Shown here one piece after another: positions 5,542-5,800 of a stretch of 5,800 nt of DNA. The notes below the pieces were generated by a model. That model saw nothing but the letters and a program-made list of their open reading frames with translations, made no database searches and was not told the DNA's origin. The stretch covers positions 1 through 5,800 of the forward strand of contig RFJD01000249.1 of the NCBI GenBank assembly GCA_003695015.1, in the 5' to 3' direction. This DNA comes from Verrucomicrobiota bacterium (GTDB taxonomy: Bacteria; Verrucomicrobiota; Verrucomicrobiia; Limisphaerales; J093). Numbering within the stretch: position 1 is the first letter of the stretch; each line of letters opens with the position of its first letter. Both the position numbers and the translations under genes were made by a program.

Positions 5542-5800
5542 TCACTCACGGAGCCACTCGTCCACCCGCGCTTTCACCGCCGGGTCCATCTGGATCAGCG
5601 GCGGCCAGGGACGTGGGAAGCCCTCGCCGGGGAGCTTGTGGGTGGCGTCGATGCCGAGCTTGGTCCCCACGCCCACCTGCGTGGTCGCATGGTCCAGCAC
5701 GTCCGCCGGCCCGCGGGTGAAGATGCTGTCGCGCTGCGGATCGGTGTTGGCGCAGAGCCGGAACAACACCTCGCTGGTGTTGTGCACGTTCACGTCCTCA
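5542..5800 (-). CDS. UbiD-family decarboxylase, C-terminal part (5' end outside window)
   Basis: Only the last 85 residues are inside the window; the frame is open to the right edge (the residues just before the GTG at 5793 read Glu-Asp). The fragment carries conserved UbiD C-terminal features: EDVNVHNTSEVLFRLCANTD, then PQRD, then GPADVLDHAT, then GTKLGIDATHKLPGEGFPR and a WPPLIQMD tail. Enzymes of this family decarboxylate aromatic or unsaturated acids using prenylated FMN made by a UbiX partner. In many bacteria without ubiquinone they serve menaquinone synthesis. The catalytic Glu-Arg-Glu residues and metal ligands would lie in the part not seen, so the exact substrate is undecided. The stop at 5542-5544 is closely followed by the nucleotidyltransferase gene, making this the most upstream visible member of the minus-strand run. 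Confidence 0.88.
   Translation of the reverse strand, partial: EDVNVHNTSEVLFRLCANTDPQRDSIFTRGPADVLDHATTQVGVGTKLGIDATHKLPGEGFPRPWPPLIQMDPAVKARVDEWLRE

Noticed and set aside
4599..5720. Plus-strand ORF of 373 codons across the nucleotidyltransferase region
   Set aside because: It is antisense to the nucleotidyltransferase and UbiD genes, which carry recognisable motifs. It spans several unrelated genes and shows no domain.

Overview
The window is GC-rich and gene-dense, and it reads most naturally as a chromosomal segment from a Verrucomicrobiota-like bacterium (Limisphaerales/Pedosphaera-type). That placement is an inference from gene content. It rests on a Tat-exported Gfo/Idh/MocA oxidoreductase with the typical C-terminal 'ITNHPEA' block, a secreted LamG-like protein with a C-terminal 'YGVEATDDLRQW...FYRM' module common in that phylum, and a generally poor Shine-Dalgarno signal. 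No rRNA, tRNA, CRISPR array, insertion sequence or phage gene is visible.

Left part, plus strand (1-1582): the tail of a protein that begins outside the window is an extremely Pro/Ser/Arg/Thr-rich, acid-free, disordered cationic region. Three bases after its stop starts a secreted protein of 327 residues with a signal peptide, a concanavalin/LamG-like beta-sandwich and the C-terminal module. These two genes probably share a transcript.

Right part, minus strand (5800 down to 1606): five genes run in the same direction. They are the C-terminus of a UbiD-family decarboxylase, a DUF6036/AbiEii-like nucleotidyltransferase, a 58-residue basic protein whose start overlaps the nucleotidyltransferase stop, a Tat-exported Gfo/Idh/MocA oxidoreductase, and an IMP dehydrogenase (guaB). 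The first three are tightly packed (25-nt gap, then 8-nt overlap) and are probably co-translated. The oxidoreductase and guaB follow after gaps of 107 and 80 bp and could have their own promoters. The guaB stop faces the stop of the secreted LamG-like protein across 23 bp, which holds a GC-rich hairpin.

Functionally this is mostly housekeeping (guanine nucleotide synthesis, a UbiD decarboxylase probably for quinone synthesis) with envelope or carbohydrate functions. The most unusual points are the nucleotidyltransferase plus small basic protein pair, the departures of the IMP dehydrogenase from consensus at NAD- and flap-related positions, and the recurring motif in the cationic tail. I see no clear, complete, undescribed multi-gene system. 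The nucleotidyltransferase pair is the closest candidate.
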